The notes beneath the pieces were generated by a model that did no database searches, was not told the DNA's origin, and saw only the letters and a list, made by a program, of their open reading frames with translations. The position numbers and the translations under genes were made by a program. A stretch of 64,000 nucleotides of DNA from Hymenobacter sp. CRA2 (GTDB lineage: Bacteria; Bacteroidota; Bacteroidia; Cytophagales; Hymenobacteraceae), in the NCBI RefSeq assembly GCF_002007105.1, contig NZ_MVBC01000019.1, forward strand, positions 40,316 to 104,315, in the 5' to 3' direction. Of the stretch, positions 26,759 through 35,044 are shown one piece after another. Within the stretch, counting starts at the first letter, position 1, and each line of letters opens with the position of its first letter.

Positions 26759-28273
26759 CTAGCTCTGGTTATTCGTCAATGCAGCTTGGGGCTGGGGCAG
26801 GCGACTTAGCAGTTCAGTTTTCCAGCGCTGGTAAGTCTGTTCATACACCTGCGCTTCGGTGTCAGGCTCGATGCGTTGCAGGCGCTGCACGTGCTGGAAG
26901 GCTTCTTCGGGCGTGGCGAAGGTGCCCGCGCCGATGCCCGCGCCCAGCGCCGCGCCCACCGAGCCATCGGTCTGGTACAGCTCCACCGCGAGGCCGGTGG
27001 CATTGACGAAGGCCTGCGCGAAAATCTCGCTGAGGAACATGTTGGTCTTGCCGGCCTTGATGACGGTGGGGTGCAGACCGTTTTCGCGCATCAGATCCAG
27101 GCCGTAGCGGAAAGCAAAGGCCACACCTTCCTGCGCGGCGCGCAGCAGGTGGCTGGCCGAGTGTACGTTCAGGTCTAGGTGCAGGAAGTGGGCGCCCACG
27201 GGCTCGTTGGCCAGCATACGTTCCACGCCGTTGCCGAAGGGTAGGCACAACAGGCCTTCCGAGCCGGCCGGCACCTGCGCCGCGCGCTGGTTGATTTCGG
27301 GGTAGCTCAGCTCGCGACCCACCGCCTGCTTTACCCAGCGGTTCATGCTGCCCGCGCCATTGATGCACAGCAGCACGCCCAGCCGCATCTGCTCGGCCGT
27401 GTGGTTGACGTGCGCGAAGGGATTCACCCGGGAGAGTTGATCCACGAACAGCTGGTCCGTCACGGCGTAAATCACACCCGAAGTGCCCGCCGTAGCTGCT
27501 ACCTCGCCGGGGCGCAGCACGTTCAGCGATAGGGCATTATTGGGCTGGTCGCCGGCTTTGTAGGTGACGGGGATACCCACCGTGAGGTCCAGCTCCTCGG
27601 CCACCGACTCGCGCAGCTGGCCGTGCGGGGCAAATACCTCGCGCACCGGCGGAATCAGGCCGCGGTCGAAGCCGAAAAAGCGGAACACGTCCTCCGAGAG
27701 CTGGTGCTCGGCAAAGTCCCAGAAAATGCCTTCCGACAGGGCCGAAATGCTGGTGGTGGCCTCGCCGGTGAGCTGCAGGGCAATGAAGTCGCCGGGCAGC
27801 ATCACCTTGTCGATACGTTCATACACCTCCGGTTCGTGCTCCTTCACCCAGGCCAGCTTGGCGGCGGTGAAGTTGCCGGGCGAGTTCAGCAGGTGCGTCA
27901 GGCTGCGCTCGGCCCCGATGGCCTGGAAGGCGGCTTCGCCGTAGGGCACGGCCCGCGAGTCGCACCAGATGATGGCGTCGCGCAGCACGTGGTGGTGCTC
28001 ATCCACCAGCACCAGCCCATGCATCTGGTAGGCAATGCCGATGGCGCCGATGTCGTGCGGGTTGTATTTCTGGGTGGCGTGGGCCAGCAAAATGGCCTGC
28101 TTGGCATCCTGCCACCACTGCAGGGGCTGCTGCTCGGCCCAGCCCGGCTGGCGCGTCAGGATTTCGCGCTCCGTGTCGGGGTAGCTCACCGATGCGAGGC
28201 ACTGCTGCGTGGCGGCGTCCACCACCGAGACTTTCACCGACGAGGTGCCAATATCAATTCCTAGGAGAAGCAT
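26759..28273 (-). CDS. xylB: Xylulokinase
   Basis: A 504-residue FGGY carbohydrate kinase phosphorylating D-xylulose with ATP. The N-terminal phosphate-binding strand LLLGIDIGTSSVKVSVVD, the substrate motif AIIWCDSRAV and the catalytic region KAGDQPNNALS with following GTSGVIYAVTD are present. The C-terminal domain contains VIKAGKTNMFLSEIFAQAFVNATG. It lies between the GH43 gene and xylA, which fits the isomerase pathway: xylose to xylulose to xylulose 5-phosphate. Confidence 0.96.
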   Translation of the reverse strand: MLLLGIDIGTSSVKVSVVDAATQQCLASVSYPDTEREILTRQPGWAEQQPLQWWQDAKQAILLAHATQKYNPHDIGAIGIAYQMHGLVLVDEHHHVLRDAIIWCDSRAVPYGEAAFQAIGAERSLTHLLNSPGNFTAAKLAWVKEHEPEVYERIDKVMLPGDFIALQLTGEATTSISALSEGIFWDFAEHQLSEDVFRFFGFDRGLIPPVREVFAPHGQLRESVAEELDLTVGIPVTYKAGDQPNNALSLNVLRPGEVAATAGTSGVIYAVTDQLFVDQLSRVNPFAHVNHTAEQMRLGVLLCINGAGSMNRWVKQAVGRELSYPEINQRAAQVPAGSEGLLCLPFGNGVERMLANEPVGAHFLHLDLNVHSASHLLRAAQEGVAFAFRYGLDLMRENGLHPTVIKAGKTNMFLSEIFAQAFVNATGLAVELYQTDGSVGAALGAGIGAGTFATPEEAFQHVQRLQRIEPDTEAQVYEQTYQRWKTELLSRLPQPQAALTNNQS

Positions 28274-28292
28274 GAGTTGTTAGGCGTTAGGC

Positions 28293-28399
28293 CGTCATGC
28301 CGAGCGAAGTCGAGGCATCTCGCGTGCTGATGACAGGTAGTCAACTCAACGATTAGAGCTGCTATCCGGCGAGATGTCTCGGCTTCGCTCGGCATGACG
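28293..28399. repeat. Dispersed inverted repeat between the GH43 gene and xylB
   Basis: A 31-base arm beginning CGTCATGCCGAGCGAAG (28293-28323) pairs with 28369-28399 with two mismatches, around a 45-base centre. Such palindromes are spread through Cytophagales genomes. Here it occupies nearly the whole gap inside the presumed operon and would form a long mRNA hairpin. Confidence 0.75.
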
Positions 28400-28405
28400 T
28401 TCTGA

Positions 28406-30052
28406 TTATTCGATTCTAAACCAGTCGATGTCGGCGCTGCCGCTGTCGTTGAACTTGCCGGGGCGGGTGCAGAACAAGCCGACTTTGGCCCCGATCCACT
28501 TGCCTTCCCGGGCCTGAAATTCCAATCCGAGGGGCTGAAACGCCTGCCCATCGAAGCTGTAGCTGAACTGGCACTTGGCGCCCTGCTTCACCGCCACGCG
28601 CAGGTAAATGGGCTGCTGAGCCTGGGCCGCGGGCACGGCCACGGCAGGTGTAGTCGTTTCGGCCGAGCCCTTGTCGGCGTCCTTGCACGTGCTCTGGCTG
28701 AGCCGCAACTGCCCGCCCTGGTTGGTCAGGCTGATGTAGCTGTAATCAAGGCCCATCATCACCAGACCCAGCTTTTCGCCTTCCAGGCGGGAGTCGAAGC
28801 GCAGCTTGGCGGTGGCCGTGAATACGTCGGCGGGCAGCTTCTGCAGCAGCAGGTTGGGTTGCTGCCAGAGGTTTTTGTAGCCCTCGGCCAGCGGCATGGC
28901 GTAGAGGCGCAAATACCCCTGCGGGCCGTTAAGGAAAGCCCAGTAGTCCTGCGGGTTGGCGTGCCACTGCCACTGCAGGCCCAGTTGGTTGGTGCTGAAC
29001 TCGTCGGAAGTCGGCGGCGTAGCCAGCTCCTGGGCCTTGCCCTTGATGCGGGGCTTGCGGTAGGTCAGCACCGGCTGGCCTTTGCCGTCCCCATCGGGGT
29101 CTTCACCGATGACGGGCCAGTCGTTTTTCCAGACCATCGGCTGCAGGTGTACCACCCGGCCGTAGGGGCCTTGGTCCTGAAAGTGCAGAAACCAGTCTTC
29201 GCCGGTATTCGTGTCGACCCAGGCGCCCTGGTGCGGGCCGTTAATGTTGGTCTTGCCCTGGTCCATCACCATGCGTTCCTCGTAGGGCCCGTACACGTTT
29301 TTGGAGCGCAGCACCAGCTGCCAGCCCGTGGGCACGCCGCCCGCCGGCGCGAAAATGTAGTAGTAGCCGTTGCGCTTGTAGAACTTGGGACCTTCCAGGG
29401 TGGGTTGTCCCTTATGGCCGTCGAATACCAGCGCGTCGGGGCCGGTCAGGCTCAGGCCATCCGCCGCCATCGGCGACACGGCCAGGATGGTTTTGATGCC
29501 CGCCCGCGAGCCGGCAAAGCCGTGCACGAGGTAAGCCCGGCCGTCCTCGTCCCACAGCGGGCAGGGGTCAATCCAGCCCTGGGCTTCCTTGATGCACACT
29601 GGCGTCGACCACGGCCCCGCCGGGTGCTTAGCCTTGGTGACGAAGATGCCCAGGTCGGGGTCAGGGTAGAAGATGTAGTACTCCTTGTTGTGGTAGCGAA
29701 TGGCCGGCGCCCATACGCCGTTGCCGTGCTGGGGCACGGCATAGCGGGCTTTGGGTAGCTGTTCGTTGAACACAGCCGCAATCAGCGACCAGTTGACCAG
29801 ATCCTTGGAATGCAGGATCTGCAGGCCCGGCACTGCGTTGAAGCTCGACGACGTCAGGTAGAAGTCGTCGCCCACGCGGATAGCGTCCGGGTCGGAGTAA
29901 TCGGCGTAGAGGACCGGGTTTTTATACGTGCCGTTGCCCAGGTCCGGTACCCATACTTTCGACAGAGTTGGGTTTTGGGCCCGCGCCGCACAAGGCAACA
30001 GACTGCCTGCTACGAGGACGCTAATCAGGCGCAGCCAGTCAGCAAAGGACAT
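28406..30052 (-). CDS. Glycoside hydrolase family 43 (beta-xylosidase/arabinofuranosidase type)
   Basis: A 548-residue exported enzyme from the ATG at 30052; a TTG nine bases upstream is less likely. After a signal peptide (cleavage near ARAQ) comes a five-bladed GH43 propeller. The expected triad is Asp54 (DYSDPDAI, base), Asp162 (GWIDPCPLW, pKa modulator) and Glu220 (TLEGPKFY, acid). A C-terminal beta-sandwich of about 200 residues follows (TSDEFSTNQLGLQWQWHANP onwards), as in GH43 enzymes acting on xylan side chains. It heads the cluster with xylB, xylA and the symporter, so it probably releases xylose or arabinose from oligosaccharides in the periplasm. Confidence 0.93.
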   Translation of the reverse strand: MSFADWLRLISVLVAGSLLPCAARAQNPTLSKVWVPDLGNGTYKNPVLYADYSDPDAIRVGDDFYLTSSSFNAVPGLQILHSKDLVNWSLIAAVFNEQLPKARYAVPQHGNGVWAPAIRYHNKEYYIFYPDPDLGIFVTKAKHPAGPWSTPVCIKEAQGWIDPCPLWDEDGRAYLVHGFAGSRAGIKTILAVSPMAADGLSLTGPDALVFDGHKGQPTLEGPKFYKRNGYYYIFAPAGGVPTGWQLVLRSKNVYGPYEERMVMDQGKTNINGPHQGAWVDTNTGEDWFLHFQDQGPYGRVVHLQPMVWKNDWPVIGEDPDGDGKGQPVLTYRKPRIKGKAQELATPPTSDEFSTNQLGLQWQWHANPQDYWAFLNGPQGYLRLYAMPLAEGYKNLWQQPNLLLQKLPADVFTATAKLRFDSRLEGEKLGLVMMGLDYSYISLTNQGGQLRLSQSTCKDADKGSAETTTPAVAVPAAQAQQPIYLRVAVKQGAKCQFSYSFDGQAFQPLGLEFQAREGKWIGAKVGLFCTRPGKFNDSGSADIDWFRIE

Positions 30053-30173
30053 ATCAAGCAAAGGAGAATTTGCGGCCGACAGCCACCCCGCGCTGATTAT
30101 CCAGGCTAGGCTGCTACTCGACAGCTAGTGAAGAGCTCCTGCGCAAGTAAAGCATTTATGCGGATATGTTATA

Positions 30174-30194
30174 TTCGGGAACGATTCCGGAAAG
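30174..30194. promoter_or_regulatory. Candidate LacI-type operator, copy 1
   Basis: CGGGAACGATTCCGGAAAG (30176-30194) is a near-palindrome around AACGAT, with the central CG step usual for LacI-family sites. It lies about 120 bases upstream of the GH43 start. It differs at one base from copy 2. Confidence 0.5.
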
Positions 30195-30398
30195 AAACGT
30201 AGGTTTTCGCTTTTTGTATCCTATCAAGTAATTGGTTCGGTGTAGGGGCAAGCCTTGAGCCTACATGAATGAGACTTAATATAGGTCATTATTTCATCTG
30301 CATGTTTACCAATAGCGGCTCAGTAGAGCATAAAAGCTATGATAGGTAGCTTAGGCTACTAATGATTGTTTACGCAGATATACAGTCTATAAATATGT

Positions 30399-30418
30399 CC
30401 GGGAACGATGCCGGAAAG
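30399..30418. promoter_or_regulatory. Candidate LacI-type operator, copy 2
   Basis: CCGGGAACGATGCCGGAAAG repeats copy 1 over 19 bases with one difference, 224 bases away. Two spaced sites suggest looping or two promoters. Confidence 0.5.
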
Positions 30419-30712
30419 TTTTTAAGAAATTATAATTGTTGTAGAAAAGTTATATTCTCCTACGAGTTAGTAGCAGCGCTTATACTTTGCGATTAGGTAA
30501 GGATAAGCAAACAAAGTGTGAAACAGCAGCTTCCAACAGCTTTAAATTGGTGGAGGTGTGTGGATGGCGAGGGCAAGAATGTTTCCCGCTGCGACATGCA
30601 GACGCCAGATTGCGCATGAGCACTCCGGCAGCCATCACATCTGGCTTCTGATTGACTACAGACTCCAGTAGCCGCTAAAGGAAAACCGGGCGCTCCAGCA
30701 ACGAAAACGGCA

Positions 30713-30762
30713 ATTAGCGCACTGCCCGGCCGCTGGATGTTGCGGTCGGGCAGTGCGCTAAT
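30713..30762. terminator. Strong hairpin, probable terminator
   Basis: A 21-base stem (ATTAGCGCACTGCCCGGCCGC against 30742-30762, one mismatch) with an 8-base loop. It lies 38 bases past the stop of the thioredoxin-like gene on the minus strand. Confidence 0.65.
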
Positions 30763-30799
30763 CGGTTAAGGGGCCAGTTTGTGGTAAGGCTGAGCCGGG

Positions 30800-31156
30800 C
30801 TAGGCGGGTTGAGCCTTGGGCAGCGGTTTGGCGGCGGAGACTCCGGCAGAGAAAACAAATTGCTCGAGCAGTGAGGCCGTGACGGCCTCGTCGGGCAGGC
30901 CGGAATGGCGCCACAGCTCGATGCCTTGCTGCACCAGCACGCAGGCCGGCAATTCGGTGGCGTGGAAGCTGTGCACCACCGTGGGGTGGCTGGCTTCGTT
31001 TATTTTCAGGACGCGGATGCTGGAGCCTAAGCGGTGCTGCAGTTGCTCCAGCGCGGCGGTTGTCGGCTGCCCCTCGGGACGGGCTACCGGCAGCAACACC
31101 AGCAGCACGGCCGCTTCGGAAGCGGGCGGGAGCGGTTTAGAAGAGGAAGCCGTCAT
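30800..31156 (-). CDS. Thioredoxin-fold protein lacking the CxxC motif
   Basis: A 118-residue protein with the thioredoxin order: strand VLLVLLPVA, helix TTAALEQLQHRLG, strand IRVLKINEASHPTVVHSF, cis-Pro-like TELPACVLVQQGIELWRHSG, and a C-terminal helix. The redox CxxC is absent; the only Cys precedes the QQG turn. It cannot act as a disulfide oxidoreductase and is more likely a binding or regulatory member. It is divergent from the histidine kinase gene at 31319. Confidence 0.7.
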   Translation of the reverse strand: MTASSSKPLPPASEAAVLLVLLPVARPEGQPTTAALEQLQHRLGSSIRVLKINEASHPTVVHSFHATELPACVLVQQGIELWRHSGLPDEAVTASLLEQFVFSAGVSAAKPLPKAQPA

Positions 31157-31318
31157 GGGATGGAAGCTAGATACGCCGGTAAAATTGCCCGCTTCCGCCG
31201 CCGAATTCCATGATATTCGTCAGGCCGCGGCGTAACTTCCATCATAAACGGCCGATTTATCCCCAATTTTGGCCCTGTCACCGGGTTCACCCGCCACGTA
31301 CGCGCTGCTTCTTTGCCC

Positions 31319-32938
31319 ATGCCCACCCACTCTTACGCGCAGGCTTTAACCGATTTGCTGTTTGCCCGAGCCTCCGGCTTGGTGGGCGTATATGACGAGC
31401 AGCTGGGCTGGTTTGCCCGCGTGAATCCGCAGGGGCCGCAGGTGCTGGGCTACGCCGACGAAACCGCATTCCTGGAGGTGCCCGACCGCGCCTTGCCCGT
31501 GCAGCCGCTGGCGGGCCAGACGTGGCCCGAGCTCCTGGCCATGGCCCGCCGCTTCGGCTACCACGCCACCAACGCCGACATTCACCGCCTCGACGGGCGC
31601 GTACTCGCCGGGCGCCTGGAGCTGACCTACTTCGAGCACGAAGGCCATGCGCTCTACCTGGTGCGCCTCAACGAGCAGAACCGCCTGGAAACGGTGGAGC
31701 GGCAGCTGGCCCAGAGCATGAACCGCTTCGAGGCCGTGGTGGCCAACGCCACCATTGGCATTGTGATGTGCGACCGGGCGGGCCGCATCGTATCGGCCAA
31801 CCGCCTCTCCGAGCAGCTCTTCGGCTACGCAGAGGGCGAGCTGCTGGGCCAGGCCATTGAGGTGCTGGTGCCGCGCGACGTGGCGCCGCACCACGAACAA
31901 TTGCGCGAATCGTTCAACGCGGCCCCCTCCGTGCGGGCCATGGGCGCCCACCGCGGCGACCTGCGCGCCCGGCGCAAAGACGGCTCGGTGTTTCCGGTGG
32001 AAGTCAGCCTGAGCTACTTTCACCTCGACAACGAGCTGTACGTGGTGTCTTACATCCTCGATATCACCTATAAAAAGGAAGCCGAGCGGGAGCTGATTGC
32101 CGAGCGCCAGCGCGTGGAGCGCCTCAATGCCGAACTGGAGCAGAAGGTGGCCGACCGCACCCACGCCCTGCTCAGCACTCTGGCCCAGCTGGAGCAGCGC
32201 AGCGAGGAGTTGACCAAAGCCCTGGCCGCCGAGCAGGAGCTGGGCGAGCTGAAGTCGCGCTTCGTGAGCATGGCCTCGCACGAGTTTCGCACCCCGCTTA
32301 CGGCCGTGATGAACTCGGCCACGCTCATCGAGAAGTACCCCGGCGGCGACCAGCAGGACAAGCGCGTGAAGCACCTGCAGCGCATCCGTTCCTCCGTCAA
32401 GCACCTGAACGACATTCTGGAGGAGTTCCTCTCGGTGGGCCGCATCGAGGAGGGCCGCATCGAAGCCCGGCCGGTGGAGCTGCACATCGGGGAGCTGCTG
32501 ACCGATACCCTGCCCGACGTGCAGGCGCTGCTCAAGCCCGGCCAGACCATTGAGCAGCACATCGGCTGCGCCGCCCCGCTGTGGCTGGACCCCTCGCTGC
32601 TGCGCAAAATCGTGGTCAATCTGCTCTCCAACGCCATCAAGTACTCCGGCGAGGGCTCGGTGGTGCGCGTGCACGCCGAATGCGCGGCCGGCGAGTTTAC
32701 TTTGTCGGTCCAGGACCAGGGCGTGGGCATTTCCCAGGAAGACCAGGAGCACCTGTTCGAGCGGTTTTTCCGGGCCCGCAACGCCGGCAACGTGCCCGGC
32801 ACGGGCCTGGGGCTCTACATTATTGCCAAGTACCTCGAGCTGATGGGCGGCCGCATCGCCCTGCAGAGCGAGCTAAACCACGGTACCACCGTCACCGTCA
32901 CCATTCCCTATGAAAACCATTCTGCTGATCGAGGATAA
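31319..32938 (+). CDS. PAS-domain sensor histidine kinase
   Basis: A 539-residue kinase without transmembrane segments, so it senses a cytoplasmic signal. An N-terminal PAS-like region (about 1-120) is followed by a clear PAS (about 137-255: FEAVVANATIGIVMCDRAGRIVSANRLSEQLFGYAEGELLGQ, with RKDGSVFPVEVSLS). A coiled coil (255-310) leads to HisKA with phospho-acceptor His321 (SHEFRTPL). HATPase boxes are NLLSNAIKYS, DQGVGI and GTGLGL. The gene overlaps the receiver-Crp gene by 29 bases, so the two are translationally coupled partners. Position next to the cbb3 oxidase genes suggests a redox or oxygen-linked signal (inference). Confidence 0.93.
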   Translation: MPTHSYAQALTDLLFARASGLVGVYDEQLGWFARVNPQGPQVLGYADETAFLEVPDRALPVQPLAGQTWPELLAMARRFGYHATNADIHRLDGRVLAGRLELTYFEHEGHALYLVRLNEQNRLETVERQLAQSMNRFEAVVANATIGIVMCDRAGRIVSANRLSEQLFGYAEGELLGQAIEVLVPRDVAPHHEQLRESFNAAPSVRAMGAHRGDLRARRKDGSVFPVEVSLSYFHLDNELYVVSYILDITYKKEAERELIAERQRVERLNAELEQKVADRTHALLSTLAQLEQRSEELTKALAAEQELGELKSRFVSMASHEFRTPLTAVMNSATLIEKYPGGDQQDKRVKHLQRIRSSVKHLNDILEEFLSVGRIEEGRIEARPVELHIGELLTDTLPDVQALLKPGQTIEQHIGCAAPLWLDPSLLRKIVVNLLSNAIKYSGEGSVVRVHAECAAGEFTLSVQDQGVGISQEDQEHLFERFFRARNAGNVPGTGLGLYIIAKYLELMGGRIALQSELNHGTTVTVTIPYENHSADRG

Positions 32939-33968
32939 CGACCTCATCCGCGAGAGCACCGCCGAAATCCTGGAACTGGCCGGCTACGCCGTGCTCACGG
33001 CCGAAAACGGCAAACTCGGCGTGGAGCAGGCCCGCGCCACCCGGCCCGATCTGGTCATCTGCGACATTATGATGCCGGTGCTCGATGGCTACGGCGTGCT
33101 GCAGATTTTCAACCAGGATGCGCAGCTGGCGGGCATCCCGTTCATCTTCCTGACGGCCAAAACCGAGCGCACCGACATGCGCAAAGGCATGGAGCTGGGC
33201 GCCGACGACTACCTCACCAAGCCCTTCGACGAGAGCGAGCTGCTGAGCGCCATTACCGGGCGCCTGAACCGTTTCCGCCACCTCAAGCCCGACTACGACC
33301 TGCAGCGCGAAGGCCTGCAGGAGTTTCTGGAAGATGCCCGCGTGGTGGGCAACCTGCAAAGCCTGTCGGTGGACCGCAAAGTGCACACCGTGCGCAAAAA
33401 GCAGGACGTGTACAGCGAAGGCGACGAACCGACGCGGCTCTACTTCGTGAAGGCCGGGCGGGTGAAAACCGTGAAGACCACCGCTGCCGGCAAGGAGCTG
33501 ATTACGGGCATTTACGGCCCGGGCGAGTTCTTCGGCTACATGCCCTTGCTGGAGCACACCAAGCACGGCGACTCGGCCGTGGCCGTCGACGACTCCGAGC
33601 TGGTGTACATCCCGAAGGACGACTTCATGCAGCTGCTGCTGCGCAACCCCGATGTGAGCCAGCAGTTTATCCGCCTGCTGGCCGGGCGCGTGCGCGAGCG
33701 AGAGCAGCAGCTGGTGGGCATGGCCTACAACTCCATCCGCCGCCGCGTAGCCGATACGCTGCTGCACCTGCACGAGCAGCACGCCGCCGACAGCAGCCTG
33801 GCGCCCACGTTTCAGCTTTCCCGCGACGACATGGCCGCCCTCGTCGGCACCGCGCCCGAGTCGCTGATTCGCACACTGAGCGAGTTCAAGCAGGACGGGC
33901 TGATCGAGCTGGCCGGCAAGGATATCCGTGTGCTTCAGCCCGACAAGCTGCGGCGCGCCAACTGGTAA
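32910..33968 (+). CDS. Receiver domain fused to a Crp/Fnr-type transcription factor
   Basis: A 352-residue regulator joining two families. Residues 1-120 are a CheY-like receiver with Asp52 (ICDIMMPVLDG) and the conserved Lys in TKPF. Residues about 150-255 are a cNMP-binding fold (DVYSEGDEPTRLYFVKAGRVK, GPGEFFGYMPLL). Residues about 270-345 are a Crp winged helix with recognition helix TAPESLIRTLSEF, which keeps the Glu and Arg that read the GA step in Crp/Fnr sites. There is no Cys cluster of the FNR type. It overlaps its kinase gene and lies beside the cco operons, which carry a shared palindrome. Confidence 0.92.
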   Translation: MKTILLIEDNDLIRESTAEILELAGYAVLTAENGKLGVEQARATRPDLVICDIMMPVLDGYGVLQIFNQDAQLAGIPFIFLTAKTERTDMRKGMELGADDYLTKPFDESELLSAITGRLNRFRHLKPDYDLQREGLQEFLEDARVVGNLQSLSVDRKVHTVRKKQDVYSEGDEPTRLYFVKAGRVKTVKTTAAGKELITGIYGPGEFFGYMPLLEHTKHGDSAVAVDDSELVYIPKDDFMQLLLRNPDVSQQFIRLLAGRVREREQQLVGMAYNSIRRRVADTLLHLHEQHAADSSLAPTFQLSRDDMAALVGTAPESLIRTLSEFKQDGLIELAGKDIRVLQPDKLRRANW

Positions 33969-33982
33969 GCCCAATCAACGTT

Positions 33983-34044
33983 CCGGCCGCTGTGCCGGCG
34001 CGGTACCGGCCTTTGGGCGGGTGCCGCGCCGGCACAGCGGCCGG
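33983..34044. terminator. Long GC-rich hairpin between convergent genes
   Basis: A perfect 21-base stem (33983-34003 against 34024-34044) with a 20-base loop. It lies between the receiver-Crp gene and the universal stress gene. Confidence 0.75.
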
Positions 34045-34111
34045 GTGTTTATGCGAGCAGAGGCAAGAAGTGCTACGGATGGCATCCATAACGGGGCAGA
34101 GATGAGCGGGG

Positions 34112-35002
34112 TTAAGCGCCCACAGCCAGCGAGGCCGGGGCCACTGCAGATTTGGCGCGCTGGGCGCATTGCTCACAGCAGACGGCGTCGGTCGTGGCTG
34201 GCTGGGGCAGCACCAGCACCGGAATGCGGGTGTGGTAAGCGCGCGTTTTGGTGTAGCACACATCGAAAAAGCGTGGCAGCAGGCCGCTTTCGGTGGGCGA
34301 CAACACGAGAAGCTGGGCCTGCATGTGGGCGCAAAATTCTCCGATGCCTTCCATGGGGTCATCGTCGAGCACCAACTGGCTGTCGATGGGCACGCCGCCC
34401 AGCGCGTGCTTGATCTGCTGCATGCCGCGCTTGATGCCGATGATTTCGGCCAGCTCCAGCCGCTGGTAGAAGTGCACCAGCCGCAGGTGGGCGCGCAGGC
34501 CGCGGGTGAAGGTGCCCAGCGTCGACAGCGCCGCGGCGGGCAGGTGCGTGAAATCGGCCAGGAACACCATGCGCGAGGGCAGCGGCTGGGTGCCGGGCGG
34601 CACCACCAGCACCGGGCAGCTGGCCAGCTCAGCAATGCGGGCGGCGTGGTTGCCGCTCAGCGCCACTTCGCCGCAATCGACGTGCTCCAGGTTCATCACT
34701 ACCAGGGCGGCCTGCTGCTCGTCGATGACGGGCTGCACGTGGTCGTGCAGGCAGCCGGAGCGCACAGCGTAGCGGTAGCGGATGCGGCGGCCGTCCTGGC
34801 GCGTAAGCTGCACGTAGCGCAGCCGCTCGGCCAGCGTCTGCAGGCGCTTCTGGTAGTCGGCGGCTTCGGCCGGGCTGAGGGCGCCGTGGTGGCAGTAGAG
34901 CAGTACGACGTCGGCCTCCAGGCGCACGGCCAGCTTGTTAGCGTACACTAAGGTATGCTCCGCGGCAGCGGTAAGGTCGACGGGGACGAGGATGGGATTC
35001 AT
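34112..35002 (-). CDS. Universal stress protein, two tandem Usp domains
   Basis: A 296-residue cytoplasmic protein with two Usp folds. The first starts MNPILVPVDLTAAAEHTLVYANKLA and the second begins around residue 150 (MVFLADFTHLPAAALSTLGTF). The first domain ends with CPVLVVPPGT, the second with TRIPVLVLPQP. Such proteins bind ATP or other ligands and respond to starvation or oxygen limitation. It follows the TauE/SafE-like gene by 42 bases and probably forms the end of the cco operon, which fits an oxygen-limitation role. Confidence 0.88.
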   Translation of the reverse strand: MNPILVPVDLTAAAEHTLVYANKLAVRLEADVVLLYCHHGALSPAEAADYQKRLQTLAERLRYVQLTRQDGRRIRYRYAVRSGCLHDHVQPVIDEQQAALVVMNLEHVDCGEVALSGNHAARIAELASCPVLVVPPGTQPLPSRMVFLADFTHLPAAALSTLGTFTRGLRAHLRLVHFYQRLELAEIIGIKRGMQQIKHALGGVPIDSQLVLDDDPMEGIGEFCAHMQAQLLVLSPTESGLLPRFFDVCYTKTRAYHTRIPVLVLPQPATTDAVCCEQCAQRAKSAVAPASLAVGA

Positions 35003-35044
35003 GGCAGCGAAGCGGTTAGGCGGAGGAAGGCAACTGGGTAAAGC

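Larger units (their letters stand above)
30053..30712. other. Long AT-rich regulatory region upstream of the GH43 gene
   Basis: About 660 bases with no convincing gene. It is much poorer in GC than its neighbours from about 30140 to 30540. It contains the two matching palindromes listed separately. A 33-codon plus-strand frame starting at GTG 30518 is present but unsupported. The base composition and size suit a promoter region with several regulator sites. Confidence 0.5.

Noticed and set aside
30518..30619. 33-codon frame (GTG start) with three Cys in the GH43 upstream region, considered as a peptide precursor
   Set aside because: No ribosome-binding site, no modification enzyme nearby and no leader-like sequence. 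Nothing besides the frame itself supports it.
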